Below are positions 51,500 through 64,000 of a stretch of DNA of 64,000 nucleotides, one piece after another (positions within the stretch are counted from its first letter, which is position 1; each line of letters opens with the position of its first letter). The notes beneath the pieces were generated by a model, which was not told the origin of the DNA, made no database searches, and saw only the letters and a list, made by a program, of their open reading frames with translations. Source of the DNA: Sanguibacter antarcticus (lineage in GTDB: Bacteria; Actinomycetota; Actinomycetes; Actinomycetales; Cellulomonadaceae); assembly GCF_002564005.1 (NCBI RefSeq), contig NZ_PDJG01000001.1:1178001-1242000 (forward strand), given 5' to 3'. The position numbers were made by a program, and so were the translations under genes.

Positions 51500-52702
51500 T
51501 CACGCGTCGAGGACGGCGATGCCGGGGAGGGACTTGCCCTCGAGGTACTCGAGGCTGGCGCCACCACCGGTCGAGATGTGGCTGAAACCGGCCTCGTCGA
51601 AGCCGAGGATGCGCACCGCGGCAGCAGAGTCGCCGCCACCGACGATCGTGAACGCACCGTTGTTCGCGGTCGCGTCGACGAGCGCCTGCGCGACAGCGCG
51701 GGTCCCGGCCGAGAACGCCTCGAACTCGAACACGCCGGCGGGTCCGTTCCAGACCGCGGTCTTGGCGTCAGCGATCTTCGACGCGAAGAGCGCCTGCGAC
51801 GCCGGACCGATGTCGAGGCCGATCTTGCCGTCAGGGATCGCGTCTGCCGGGACGACGGTCGCGGGCGAGTCTGCCTTGAACTCGTCGGCGACGACGATGT
51901 CGGTCGGGAGGACGATCTCGACGCCGGACTCCTCTGCCTGCGCGAGGTAGCCCTTGACGGCCTCGATCTGGTCGGACTCGAGGAGCGAGTTGCCGACCGG
52001 GTATCCCTTCGCCGCGAGGAAGGTGAAGACCATGCCCCCGCCGATGAGGAGGCGGTCAGCCTTGGTGAGCAGGTTCGCGATGACTCCGAGCTTGTCGGAG
52101 ACCTTCGAGCCGCCGAGGACGACGACGTACGGGCGTGCGGGGTCTTCGGTCGCCTTCTTGAGGGACTCGACCTCCTTGAGCACGAGCGTGCCGACCGCAG
52201 ACGGGAGCTTGAGCGCCACGTCGTACACGGACGCCTGCTTGCGGTGCACCACACCGAAGCCGTCGGACACGAACGCGTCCGCGAGCGAGGCCAGGTCGTC
52301 AGCGAGCGAGGCACGCTCAGCGTCGTCCTTGGAGGTCTCGCGCGGGTCGAAGCGGATGTTCTCAAGAAGAGCCACCTCGCCGTCCGCGAGAGCAGCGACG
52401 GTGGCCTTGGCGGACTCGCCGACCGTGTCCTGCGCGAGAGCGACCGGGGCACCGAGGAGCTCGGCGAGACGGGCAGCGACGGGGGCGAGGGAGTACTTCG
52501 CCTCCGGTGCACCCTTGGGGCGACCGAGGTGGGCGGCGACGACGACCCGCGCACCGGCGTCGACGAGCGACTTCAGTGTCGGCAGGGCGGCGCGGATGCG
52601 GCCGTCGTCGGTGATGGTCGTGCCGTCGAGCGGCACGTTGAAGTCTGAACGGACGAGCACGCGCTTGCCGCGCAGGTCGCCGAGGTCCTCGATCGTCTTC
52701 AT
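51500..52702 (-). CDS. pgk: Phosphoglycerate kinase
   Basis: This 400-residue enzyme makes ATP from 1,3-bisphosphoglycerate. The N-terminal domain contains [23 protein letters not shown] and [10 protein letters not shown]. The C-terminal nucleotide domain contains [14 protein letters not shown] and [13 protein letters not shown]. It is complete and of normal length. A 17-bp inverted repeat lies between it and gap upstream. Confidence 0.97.
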   Translation of the reverse strand: MKTIEDLGDLRGKRVLVRSDFNVPLDGTTITDDGRIRAALPTLKSLVDAGARVVVAAHLGRPKGAPEAKYSLAPVAARLAELLGAPVALAQDTVGESAKATVAALADGEVALLENIRFDPRETSKDDAERASLADDLASLADAFVSDGFGVVHRKQASVYDVALKLPSAVGTLVLKEVESLKKATEDPARPYVVVLGGSKVSDKLGVIANLLTKADRLLIGGGMVFTFLAAKGYPVGNSLLESDQIEAVKGYLAQAEESGVEIVLPTDIVVADEFKADSPATVVPADAIPDGKIGLDIGPASQALFASKIADAKTAVWNGPAGVFEFEAFSAGTRAVAQALVDATANNGAFTIVGGGDSAAAVRILGFDEAGFSHISTGGGASLEYLEGKSLPGIAVLDA

Positions 52703-52733
52703 GGGTTCTCCAAGCTCAGGGGGCGGACATGCA

Positions 52734-52785
52734 GACGTCCGCGTGAGTGACGTGTGCCGGAAGGCTCATCACTCACGCGGACGTC
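52734..52785 (-). promoter_or_regulatory. 17-bp perfect inverted repeat between gap and pgk
   Basis: GACGTCCGCGTGAGTGA and TCACTCACGCGGACGTC are perfect arms with an 18-base loop. It lies 40 bases after the gap stop and 31 before the pgk start. It may stabilise the gap mRNA, act as a partial terminator, or be a processing site that sets different levels of gap and pgk. Confidence 0.7.
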
Positions 52786-52825
52786 ATCTATTCGGGGTTA
52801 CCCGGCAGTCTTCGCAGCGCGAAGG

Positions 52826-53887
<1,062 letters not shown>

Positions 53888-53889
53888 TC

Positions 53890-53907
53890 ACGTACGTCGA
53901 CGTACGT
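53890..53907 (-). promoter_or_regulatory. 18-bp perfect palindrome upstream of gap
   Basis: ACGTACGTCGACGTACGT is palindromic over its full length. The 8-bp palindrome GAACGTTC directly adjoins it (53882-53889). The site begins 60 bp before the gap start. This is a strong candidate operator for control of the gap-pgk-tpiA genes; no regulator of central glycolysis is encoded next to it. Confidence 0.6.
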
Positions 53908-54011
53908 TGGTGTGATGGTGCCCGATCGCGCCAGAGGGTCGCTGCACGTTTTCTGCAAGGTACCCCCGGTCGATCTGACATCTTGAGCCTATACCCCGGC
54001 GGGACTTCATG

Positions 54012-54029
54012 TGGGGACCATCGTCCCCA
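54012..54029 (-). terminator. Short hairpin between whiA and gap
   Basis: TGGGGAC-CATC-GTCCCCA is a perfect 7-bp stem. It lies 110 bases after the whiA stop and before the gap promoter region. It may end the uvrC-rapZ-yvcK-whiA transcript, although there is no T-run. Confidence 0.45.
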
Positions 54030-54138
54030 TGAGACACGATCTCGTCCCGATGTGGTCACGGGGACGTGTGCTGTTCACCCGAAATGCCTCTGTAAACCAA
54101 TATGAACACCAGACTACGTCTCACAGTCTGGACGGCGT

Positions 54139-55119
54139 CTAGAGATCTAGCAGCTCAGGGCTCAGTCCAGCCTCGGTGTCGGGGATGCCGAGCTCCTCTG
54201 CGCGCTTGTCCGCGGTCGCGAGCAACCGCCGGATACGTCCCGCTACGGCGTCCTTCGTCAGAGGCGGGTCAGCAAGCTGGCCGAGCTCCTCGAGCGACGA
54301 CTGCTTGTGCGCGAGGCGCAGCTCGCCCGCCTGACGCAGGTGGTCCGGGAGATCCGGTCCGAGGATCTCGAACGCGCGCTCCACGCGCGCCCCGGCAGCG
54401 ACGGCAGCCCGCGCAGAGCGACGCAGGTTCGCGTCGTCGAAGTTGGCAAGACGGTTGGCCGTGCCCCGCACCTCACGACGGAGCCGTCGCTCCTCCCAGA
54501 CGACGACCGCGTCCTTCGCGCCGAGCCGGGTGAGGAGCGCGCCGATCGCCTCACCGTCACGGATGACGACCCGGTCGACGTTGCGGACCTCGCGGGTCTT
54601 GGCCGCGATGCCCAGCCTCCGGGCAGCGCCGACGAGCGCGAGCGCCGCCTCGGGGCCAGGGCACGTGACCTCGAGGGCAGACGAACGACCAGGCTCTGTG
54701 AGCGATCCGTGGGCGAGGAACGCGCCACGCCACGCGGCTTCGGCCTCGCCCGTCCCGGCCGAGACGACCTGGGGTGGGAGACCACGGACCGGCCGGCCGC
54801 GGCTGTCGAGGAGCCCCGTCTGGCGGGCGAGGGACTCACCGTCCTTAACCACCCGGATCACATAGCGGCTCCCCCGCCGGATCCCTCCGGCGGAGACGAC
54901 GATGATCTCGGACGTGTGCCCATAGACCTCCGCGATCGCCTGCCGCAGCCTCCGCGCCGCGATCGCCGTGTCGAGCTCAGCCTCGATGACGATCCGTCCC
55001 GAGATGATGTGCAGACCCCCGGCGAACCGGAGCATCGCAGACACCTCAGCCTTGCGGTAGGACGTCTTGTCGATCTTCAAGCGGGCAAGCTCGTCTTTCA
55101 CCTGTGCGGTCAGCGCCAT
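54139..55119 (-). CDS. whiA: DNA-binding protein WhiA
   Basis: This 326-residue regulator controls sporulation-linked cell division in Streptomyces and cell cycle genes in other Gram-positives. The N-terminal half is a degenerate homing-endonuclease fold ([36 protein letters not shown]). The C-terminal helix-turn-helix includes [33 protein letters not shown]. The ATG at MALTAQV is the family start. It follows yvcK and rapZ in the conserved order. Confidence 0.95.
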   Translation of the reverse strand: MALTAQVKDELARLKIDKTSYRKAEVSAMLRFAGGLHIISGRIVIEAELDTAIAARRLRQAIAEVYGHTSEIIVVSAGGIRRGSRYVIRVVKDGESLARQTGLLDSRGRPVRGLPPQVVSAGTGEAEAAWRGAFLAHGSLTEPGRSSALEVTCPGPEAALALVGAARRLGIAAKTREVRNVDRVVIRDGEAIGALLTRLGAKDAVVVWEERRLRREVRGTANRLANFDDANLRRSARAAVAAGARVERAFEILGPDLPDHLRQAGELRLAHKQSSLEELGQLADPPLTKDAVAGRIRRLLATADKRAEELGIPDTEAGLSPELLDL

Positions 55120-55158
55120 GGGGCAATCCTGCCATCTCTGACGGGCCGCTCTCACCCA

Positions 55159-56130
55159 TCAGCGCGAAATCGTGCCGACGTCCCCGAGGAAGTCGTCGAA
55201 CACGTCTCGGTAGGCTGCAGCCAGCCGCAGCGGGTCGTGGATCGGGGTCCCGTCGCCCCGACCGACCTGGCGCATGAGGAGCACCGCTCCGATGTGGTCG
55301 ACCTCCTTCACGAGCAGGTCCGGATCCTCGACCGCGGACGGGTCCGCGACGACCGCGTCGATCCGAAGGTCGGGTGCGTGACGGTAGAGCGCTCGGAGGT
55401 GCTCGATCGTCGTCATCCCGAGCGTCTCGTCCGTCTCGCTCGACAGGTTGAGGGTCAGGCAGCGTCGCCCCTTGGTCTCGTGGAGCGCCTTCGCCAGGTC
55501 GGGCACCAAGAGGTGCGGCATCACCGAGGAGAACCACGAGCCGGGGCCCAGCACGATCCAGTCGGCCGCCATGATCGCGTCCACCGCCTCCGGGCATGCT
55601 GGTGGGTTCGCCGGAGACAGCCGGATGTTCTCGACGCGGCCCGCGGTGGAGGCCACCTGCGACTGACCGACCACCGTGACGACCTCTCCCCCGATCGCCA
55701 CCTCGGCCTCGAGCGACAGCGGGACGGACGCCATCGGCAGCACCCTTCCCCGGGCACCGAGGAGCTTGCCTACCCAGTCGAGACCCTTGACCGAGTCGTC
55801 GAGGAGCTCCCACAGCGCGACGATGAGGAGGTTGCCGACCGCGTGCTGGTTGAGGTCCCCGGCCGACGTGAAGCGGTGCTGCAGCAGGTCACGCCACGTG
55901 CGCCCCCACTCGGAGTCGTCGCACAGCGCTGAGAGTGCCATCCGCAGGTCGCCGGGAGGCAAGACGCCCAGCTCCTCGCGCAGCCGGCCGGACGATCCCC
56001 CGTCGTCCGCGACGGTGACGATCGCCGTGAGACGGTCCGTCATGAGCCGCAGCGCCGAGAGGCTCGCAGAGAGCCCGTGCCCTCCTCCGAGAGCGACGAC
56101 GGCCGGGCTGCCTATCGGGTACACGGACAT
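55159..56130 (-). CDS. yvcK: Gluconeogenesis/cell-wall factor YvcK (CofD-like)
   Basis: This 323-residue protein has a CofD-type fold that binds UDP-sugars. The N-terminal loop is VVALGGGHGLSASLSALR, followed by AIVTVADDGGSSGRLREELGVLPPGDLRMAL, both diagnostic. PGSWFSSVMPHLLVPDLAKAL is also conserved. It is needed for cell-wall precursor balance on gluconeogenic carbon in several Gram-positives. The ATG has GAGGGG upstream and lies four bases after the rapZ stop. Confidence 0.93.
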   Translation of the reverse strand: MSVYPIGSPAVVALGGGHGLSASLSALRLMTDRLTAIVTVADDGGSSGRLREELGVLPPGDLRMALSALCDDSEWGRTWRDLLQHRFTSAGDLNQHAVGNLLIVALWELLDDSVKGLDWVGKLLGARGRVLPMASVPLSLEAEVAIGGEVVTVVGQSQVASTAGRVENIRLSPANPPACPEAVDAIMAADWIVLGPGSWFSSVMPHLLVPDLAKALHETKGRRCLTLNLSSETDETLGMTTIEHLRALYRHAPDLRIDAVVADPSAVEDPDLLVKEVDHIGAVLLMRQVGRGDGTPIHDPLRLAAAYRDVFDDFLGDVGTISR

Positions 56131-56134
56131 CCCC

Positions 56135-57073
56135 TCACTCCTTGCCGAGGTCGCGTGCCGTGACGGCGACCCTGTGCCCGTTCTCACGGAGCTTGCGAGC
56201 GATCTCCTCGCTCACCGCGACGGACCGGTGCTTGCCACCCGTGCACCCGATGGCGATCGTCACGTAGCGCTTCTCCTCGTTGAGATACCCGGCGAACACG
56301 GGCTCGAGCGCATAGACGTACCGATCGATGAACTCCTTCGCTCCCGGCCGTGCGAGCACGAAGTCACGGACGGGCTCGTCTCGGCCTGTGAGGTGACGCA
56401 GCTCGGTGATCCAGTAGGGGTTCGTCAGGAAGCGCATGTCCACGACGTGGTCCGCGTCGAGCGGGATGCCGTACTTGAAGCCGAACGAGACCACGTTGAT
56501 CCGGAGAGTCTCATGGTTGCCCTCGGCGACCCCCTGCCGGACCTCGCGCGCGAGGTCGTGGACGTTCAGCTCGGACGTGTCCACGACGATGTCCGACCGC
56601 TCGCGGATCGTCCGCAAGAGCTGGCGCTCCACGCCGATGCCGTCGAGGATGCGACCGTCGCCCTGGAGCGGGTGCGGTCGACGGACCTGCTCGAACCGCC
56701 TGACGAGGACCTCGTCGGAGGCGTCGAGGAAGAGGATCCGATACTCGATCCCCCGCTTGCGGAACCGGGCGAGGACGTCGTTGAGGTCGTTGAAGAACTC
56801 ACGTCCACGGACGTCCACCACAGCACCGACACGGGTGATCGCGGAGCCCGCCCGCGTCATCATGTCCACCAGCGGGACGAGCATCTTGGGTGGCAGGTTG
56901 TCCACCACGTACCAGTCGAGGTCCTCGAGGACCATCGCCGCCCGAGACCTCCCGGCTCCGGACATCCCGGTGATGATGAGGACCTCGCTCGAGCCCGGCT
57001 CGGGCGCGGGAGTCGCCGCCTCGACCTCGGGGATCCCCTGAGGGACGGTCATGGGTGCTGGTTCCTGGCTCAT
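56135..57073 (-). CDS. rapZ: RNase adapter/nucleotide-binding protein RapZ
   Basis: This 312-residue P-loop protein has LIITGMSGAGRSRAAMVLEDLDW as nucleotide site; Arg replaces the usual Lys of the P-loop, as is common in Actinobacteria. VRRPHPLQGD, SFGFKYGIPLDADHVVDMRFLTNPYW and IGCTGGKHRSVAVSEEIA are family hallmarks. RapZ controls glucosamine-6-phosphate synthase mRNA in enterobacteria; the actinobacterial role is less clear. An alternative ATG at 57052 exists. It is tightly followed by yvcK. Confidence 0.94.
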   Translation of the reverse strand: MSQEPAPMTVPQGIPEVEAATPAPEPGSSEVLIITGMSGAGRSRAAMVLEDLDWYVVDNLPPKMLVPLVDMMTRAGSAITRVGAVVDVRGREFFNDLNDVLARFRKRGIEYRILFLDASDEVLVRRFEQVRRPHPLQGDGRILDGIGVERQLLRTIRERSDIVVDTSELNVHDLAREVRQGVAEGNHETLRINVVSFGFKYGIPLDADHVVDMRFLTNPYWITELRHLTGRDEPVRDFVLARPGAKEFIDRYVYALEPVFAGYLNEEKRYVTIAIGCTGGKHRSVAVSEEIARKLRENGHRVAVTARDLGKE

Positions 57074-57095
57074 GCGTCCCAGCATGCCAGGTGGC

Positions 57096-59114
57096 TCAGC
57101 GGTCGGCAGGTTCCGCCACGAACGGCGCGACCGCGACTTCAGGCTCTGGCAGCACCAGGGCGGCGACGACCGCCTCGGCAGTCTTGCGCCCCATCCCCGG
57201 AACCGTGGCGATCTCCTCCGCCGTCGCGGCACGCAGACGCTTGAGCGACCCGAAGTGCCGCAAGAGCGCTGTGGTCCGCGCGGGTCCGAGACCGGGGACG
57301 TCGTCGAGCACAGAGACCGTCATCCCCTTGCCGCGCTTCTTGCGGTGCGCGCTGATCGCGAACCTGTGCGCCTCGTCCCTCACCCGCTGGAGCAGGTAGA
57401 GCCCCTCGGAGGACCGGTTGAGGATGACGGGGTACGGGTCGTCGGGCACCCAGACCTCCTCGAGCCGCTTGGCGAGCCCGCACAGCGCGACGTCGTCGAT
57501 CCCCAGGTCTGCCAGAGCCTTGGCGGCCGCAGCGACCTGCGGCGGACCACCATCGACGACGACGAGCTGCGGGGGGTAGGCAAACCGTCGACCGCGCGCG
57601 TCCTTCTCGTCGTCGGTCTCTGGCCCGACCTCGCCGCTGACGGTCTCGACCACGAGGTCGCCCGAGGACGCGAGGTCGCTGAGGTAGCGCTTGAACCGCC
57701 GCGTGATCACCTCGTACATGGCCGCGGTGTCGTCGCGCGCCCCGTCCCCGTCCGGACCTCGCACGCCGAACGTGCGGTACTCGCTCTTGCGCGCCAGCCC
57801 GTCCTCGAAGACGACCATCGACGCGGCCTGGTAGGTGCCCTGCGTCGTGGAGATGTCGTAGCACTCGATGCGCAGCGGTGCCGTGTCCAGCCCGAGCGCC
57901 TCCTGGAGCTCGCGCAACGCCTGGCTGCGCGTCGTGAGGTCGCCGGCCCGGCGTGTGCGGTGCAGCGCGAGCGCGTGCTCTGCGTTCTTGCGGACAGTCT
58001 CTGCCAGCTCGCGCTTGTCGCCCCGCTGAGGGATCCGCACGTCGACCTTCGCGCCGCGCAGGCCGGTGAGCCATGCCGCGACCTGCTCTGGGTGCGCAGG
58101 GAGCACGGGGACGAGCACCTCTCGCGGGACGAGCCCGCTGTCCCTCGCCGCCCCGACGTCGCCGCCCGACGTCTCGTCGGCCGTGCCGTAGACCTGCTGG
58201 AGCAGGTGCTCGACGAGGTCGGCGTCCGTGACGTCTTCGACCTTCTCGACGATCCAGCCCCGTTGCCCCCGGATGCGGCCGCCACGGACGTGGAAGACCT
58301 GGACGGCCGCCTCGAGCTCGTCGCCGACCATCGCGAAGATGTCAGCGTCCGTGGCGTCCTGCAGGACGACAGCGTTCTTCTCCATGGCACGCTCGAGCGC
58401 ACGGATGTCGTCACGCAAGCGCGCCGCGAGCTCGTACTCCATGTTCTGCGCGGCCATCGCCATGCGGTCGTTGAGGCGGCGGACGAACTTGCCGGTGTCA
58501 CCGGCCATGAACGCGCAGAAGTCGTCCGCGAGCGCGCGGTGCGCCTCCTGGGTGATCCGTTCGACGCACGGTGCCGAGCACTTGTCGATGTACCCGAGCA
58601 GGCAGGGGCGCCCCGACTGCTGGGCACGCTTGTAGACGCCTGCGGAGCAGGTGCGGATCGGAAAAACGCGCAAGAGCAGGTCGAGCGTCTCGCGGATCGC
58701 CCATGCGTGCGCGAAGGGTCCGTAGTACCGCGTCCCGGGCCGCTTGGCTCCGCGCATGACCTGGGCGCGTGGCACGCTCTCCCCCATCGTCACGGCGAGG
58801 AAGGGGTATGACTTGTCGTCGCGGTACTTGACGTTGAACCGTGGGTCGTACTCCTTGATCCACGAGTACTCGAGGGCGAGCGCCTCGACCTCGGTGCCGA
58901 CGACGGTCCACTCGACGGACGCGGCGGTGGTCACCATCGTCTGGGTCCGCTGGTGCAGGCCTGCGATGTCCTGGAAGTAGCTGGAGAGCCGGGCGCGCAG
59001 GTTCTTCGCCTTGCCGACGTAGATGACCCGGCTGTGCTCGTCCCGGAACCGGTACACGCCCGGGGTGGTCGGGATCTCTCCCTGAGCAGGGCGATACGTT
59101 GCTGGGTCAGCCAT
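57096..59114 (-). CDS. uvrC: Excinuclease ABC subunit C
   Basis: This 672-residue endonuclease makes both cuts in nucleotide excision repair. The GIY-YIG domain is at the start ([27 protein letters not shown]). A UVR motif lies near 215-250 ([26 protein letters not shown]). The RNase H-like domain has [13 protein letters not shown] and the helix-hairpin-helix pair is at the end ([30 protein letters not shown]). It leads the operon with rapZ, yvcK and whiA. Confidence 0.97.
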   Translation of the reverse strand: MADPATYRPAQGEIPTTPGVYRFRDEHSRVIYVGKAKNLRARLSSYFQDIAGLHQRTQTMVTTAASVEWTVVGTEVEALALEYSWIKEYDPRFNVKYRDDKSYPFLAVTMGESVPRAQVMRGAKRPGTRYYGPFAHAWAIRETLDLLLRVFPIRTCSAGVYKRAQQSGRPCLLGYIDKCSAPCVERITQEAHRALADDFCAFMAGDTGKFVRRLNDRMAMAAQNMEYELAARLRDDIRALERAMEKNAVVLQDATDADIFAMVGDELEAAVQVFHVRGGRIRGQRGWIVEKVEDVTDADLVEHLLQQVYGTADETSGGDVGAARDSGLVPREVLVPVLPAHPEQVAAWLTGLRGAKVDVRIPQRGDKRELAETVRKNAEHALALHRTRRAGDLTTRSQALRELQEALGLDTAPLRIECYDISTTQGTYQAASMVVFEDGLARKSEYRTFGVRGPDGDGARDDTAAMYEVITRRFKRYLSDLASSGDLVVETVSGEVGPETDDEKDARGRRFAYPPQLVVVDGGPPQVAAAAKALADLGIDDVALCGLAKRLEEVWVPDDPYPVILNRSSEGLYLLQRVRDEAHRFAISAHRKKRGKGMTVSVLDDVPGLGPARTTALLRHFGSLKRLRAATAEEIATVPGMGRKTAEAVVAALVLPEPEVAVAPFVAEPADR

Positions 59115-59224
59115 GCTGACGAGCCTAGTTCAGGCGTCCGACACGCTCGTCCTGTGGTCCGAGCCCGTACCGGCAGCAGGTGTGACGACTGTCACTGTCG
59201 GCCGCTTCCGGCTACCGTGACGTC

Positions 59225-59716
59225 ATGGGAGCCTTTCACGCATACTCAGCAGCGATCACCTGGACCGGGGCCGGCGAGACGGGTACGTCGAGCTACACGG
59301 CCTACTCGCGCGAGCACACGGTCCTCGTCGAGGGGAAGGCTGACATCCTCGGGAGCGCCGACCCTGCCTTTCGCGGGGACAGCTCACGGCACAACCCCGA
59401 AGAGCTGTTCGTCGCGTCGCTCGCGCAGTGCCACATGCTGTGGTTCCTCCACATGGCGGCGCAGGCCGGTGTCGTCGTCACGGAGTACACCGACCACGCA
59501 GTCGGGACGATGCGCGTCGAGGCCGCTGGTGCGGGGCAGTTCACGGAGGTCGAGCTACGCCCCCGTGTGGTCCTCGCCGAGGGCACCGCGGGTGACCCGG
59601 AGACGCTCGTCGCCGGCCTCCACGCCCGGGCGCACGACCACTGTTTCATCGCCCGGTCGGTGAACTTTCCGGTACGGATCAGCCCGATCGTCGCCGCGCA
59701 CGCACCGGTGGCCTAG
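59225..59716 (+). CDS. OsmC-family peroxiredoxin-like protein
   Basis: The protein has 163 residues. OsmC/Ohr proteins reduce organic hydroperoxides with a Cys pair. Here the candidate cysteines are in EELFVASLAQCHMLWFLH and in HDHCFIARSVNFPV, as in the family. The N-terminal part has AITWTGAGETGTSSYTAYSREH. The ATG start follows a 110-bp gap divergent from uvrC. It may use a dithiol partner such as lipoyl or mycothiol systems, but that is unknown. It converges with uvrA. Confidence 0.85.
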   Translation: MGAFHAYSAAITWTGAGETGTSSYTAYSREHTVLVEGKADILGSADPAFRGDSSRHNPEELFVASLAQCHMLWFLHMAAQAGVVVTEYTDHAVGTMRVEAAGAGQFTEVELRPRVVLAEGTAGDPETLVAGLHARAHDHCFIARSVNFPVRISPIVAAHAPVA

Positions 59717-59729
59717 CACAGCAGCAGGA

Positions 59730-59759
59730 ACGGTCGCCCGGCCTCGGCCGAGCGACCGT
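59730..59759. terminator. Bidirectional terminator between the OsmC gene and uvrA
   Basis: ACGGTCGC-C-CGGCC and GGCCG-A-GCGACCGT pair over 13 bp with one mismatch and a tight loop. The stem lies between two converging genes and ends eight bases before the uvrA stop. Confidence 0.8.
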
Positions 59760-59767
59760 CCACGGTG

Positions 59768-62710
<2,943 letters not shown>

Positions 62711-62806
62711 CGGTCTATCGTACGGGGAACCCCTCGAGCCCGCACACTTGTTCGAACGACAGCCTCCCGCCGTGCTTCCTACGGCCGGAGACAGCACAAT
62801 CGTCAG

Positions 62807-64000
62807 ATGAACACGGCCCCACCCGACGCCCTCGCTCGGGCGACCCCCAACCCCGAGCACACCACCACGATCCCCTCAGTCGACGACGGAACCACACCGA
62901 TCGCCGAGTACGCCGTGCTCGGCGACGGTCAGTCGTGCGCCCTCGTCAGCCGCCGAGGCTCCGTCGACTGGCTGTGCCTCCCGCACTTCGACTCTCCCGC
63001 GAGCTTCGCCGCGCTGCTGGGCACGCCCGAGCACGGCCGGTGGCTGCTCACGGTCCCCGACGCGCACACGGTCGAGCGCCGGTACGTCGGTGACTCGTTC
63101 GTCCTCGAGACGACGTACACGAGCGCGAGCGGGGTGGCGCGGATCATCGACGCGATGCCCGTCTGCGACGGGCGAGCCGACCTCGTCCGACGCGTCGAGG
63201 TGCTCTCCGGGACCGTGACGATCGAGCACGAGTGGATCGTCCGCTTCGGATACGGCGCCCTCGTCCCGTGGGTGCACCGCGTCGACGGCACCGGCGACAC
63301 CGGCGGCAGCCCCGGGATCCGTGCGATCGCTGGTCCGGACTCGATGCTCCTGCGCGGCGACCGCCTCCCGGTCGCGAGCGACCACCGGCACCGGGACGTG
63401 TTCTCCGCCTCTGCCGGCGAGGTCATCTCGTTGTCGTGCACCTGGAGCGCCTCGTGGACGCCGCCACCCGCGCACCTCTCGATCGCGGACCGGATCACCG
63501 AGACCGTCCGCTGGTGGGAAGACTGGTCCGGACACTGCGGATACAACGGTCGTTACCGCGACGCCCTCGTGCGCTCGCTCCTCGTCCTGCGCCTGCTCAC
63601 GAGCTCGACGACCGGCGGGATCGTCGCCGCCGCGACGACGTCCCTGCCCGAGGACTTCGGTGGAGGACGCAACTGGGACTACCGGTTCTGCTGGTTGCGT
63701 GACGCAGCCATGACGCTCGAGGCCCTCATCGAGTCGGGCTACCGCACCGAGAGCGCCTCCTGGCAGAACTGGCTCTTGCGCGCCGTCGCAGGCAGCCCGG
63801 AAGACCTCCAGATCATGTACAGCGTCGACGGCAGCCGCGACCTGCCGGAGCGCGAGCTCGACCACCTGCCCGGGTATGCCGGCTCCCGGCCCGTCCGGAT
63901 CGGCAACGGTGCGGTCCACCAGGTGCAGAACGACGTGCTCGGCGAAGTCATGAGCGCCCTCGAGATGACCCGCGAAGCAGGGATGCCCCACGATCACGAC
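62807..64000 (+). CDS. Glycoside hydrolase family 15 protein (partial at window end)
   Basis: The frame is open for 398 codons and runs off the window. After a polar N-terminus, [42 protein letters not shown] is the typical start of actinobacterial GH15 glucoamylase/trehalase-like enzymes. [28 protein letters not shown] is the conserved block around the first catalytic region. Full members have about 600-660 residues, so the second catalytic Glu is outside. In Actinobacteria many act as trehalases. The start ATG is 96 bp from the uvrA start in the divergent direction. Confidence 0.9.
   Translation, partial: MNTAPPDALARATPNPEHTTTIPSVDDGTTPIAEYAVLGDGQSCALVSRRGSVDWLCLPHFDSPASFAALLGTPEHGRWLLTVPDAHTVERRYVGDSFVLETTYTSASGVARIIDAMPVCDGRADLVRRVEVLSGTVTIEHEWIVRFGYGALVPWVHRVDGTGDTGGSPGIRAIAGPDSMLLRGDRLPVASDHRHRDVFSASAGEVISLSCTWSASWTPPPAHLSIADRITETVRWWEDWSGHCGYNGRYRDALVRSLLVLRLLTSSTTGGIVAAATTSLPEDFGGGRNWDYRFCWLRDAAMTLEALIESGYRTESASWQNWLLRAVAGSPEDLQIMYSVDGSRDLPERELDHLPGYAGSRPVRIGNGAVHQVQNDVLGEVMSALEMTREAGMPHDHD

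Noticed and set aside
62741..62760. GTTCGAAC before uvrA as a LexA (SOS) box
   Set aside because: Actinobacterial LexA sites need TCGAAC-N4-GTTCGA. Only an 8-bp core is present and the spacing does not fit, so SOS control of uvrA is not claimed.

Overview
The window is high-GC (about 70%) DNA from an actinobacterium, most likely a member of the Micrococcales close to Cellulomonas, Sanguibacter or Oerskovia. The evidence is RbpA, WhiA, OpcA and a eukaryotic-type UDP-glucose pyrophosphorylase, frequent GTG starts, ATGA/GTGA overlaps, and two gene orders known across Actinobacteria: ctaB-tkt-tal-zwf-opcA-pgl with secG-tpiA-pgk-gap-whiA-yvcK-rapZ-uvrC, and xerD-parA-scpA-scpB-rluB-aroH-cmk-plsC-der. 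The genus is an inference.

Left part (1-22 kb) is variable and metabolic. It holds the end of a TetR regulator, a thioredoxin, a TPR-DUF4037 putative nucleotidyltransferase paired with DUF4125, a degenerate-looking adenylation-domain/PPTase pair, two nitroreductase-fold genes (RutE-like and Acg-like) and a domain-permuted GH3 beta-glucosidase overlapping a CCA-adding-type enzyme. A sulfide/persulfide operon follows: a perfect-arm CsoR/CstR-like operator, a 61-residue Cys-rich protein, a CstB-like persulfide dioxygenase-rhodanese, TauE/SafE, DUF4395 and a rhodanese lipoprotein. It ends in a 14-bp terminator stem. Then come a secreted GH19 chitinase, a four-TM membrane protein, an APH-type kinase, a three-gene ABC exporter and a small kinase-like protein.

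Middle part (22-32 kb) is a scarred mobile region. An L-serine dehydratase gene is flanked by fragments of alcohol dehydrogenase and transporter-like genes. Four insertion sequences follow almost end to end: two IS1380-family copies, one with an amber-interrupted transposase, and two ISL3-family copies. An unrecognised 344-residue protein and tRNA-Pro(GGG), with its own terminator, close the region.

Right part (32-64 kb) is conserved housekeeping DNA. It runs through UDP-glucose pyrophosphorylase, ribosome assembly (der), lipid, nucleotide and aromatic precursors (plsC, cmk, aroH), chromosome segregation (scpA, scpB, parA, xerD) and heme O synthase. It then carries the oxidative and non-oxidative pentose-phosphate genes, convergent with RbpA, SecG and lower glycolysis, then WhiA/YvcK/RapZ and nucleotide excision repair (uvrC, uvrA), and a GH15 enzyme cut by the window end.

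The most unusual signals are in spaces between genes: a 68-nt, 26-bp nested stem-loop between tal and zwf; a 17-bp perfect inverted repeat between gap and pgk; an 18-bp perfect palindrome before gap; and a sequence identical to the core of the ideal symmetric lac operator between ctaB and tkt. No CRISPR array, rRNA, phage module or integrase was seen.
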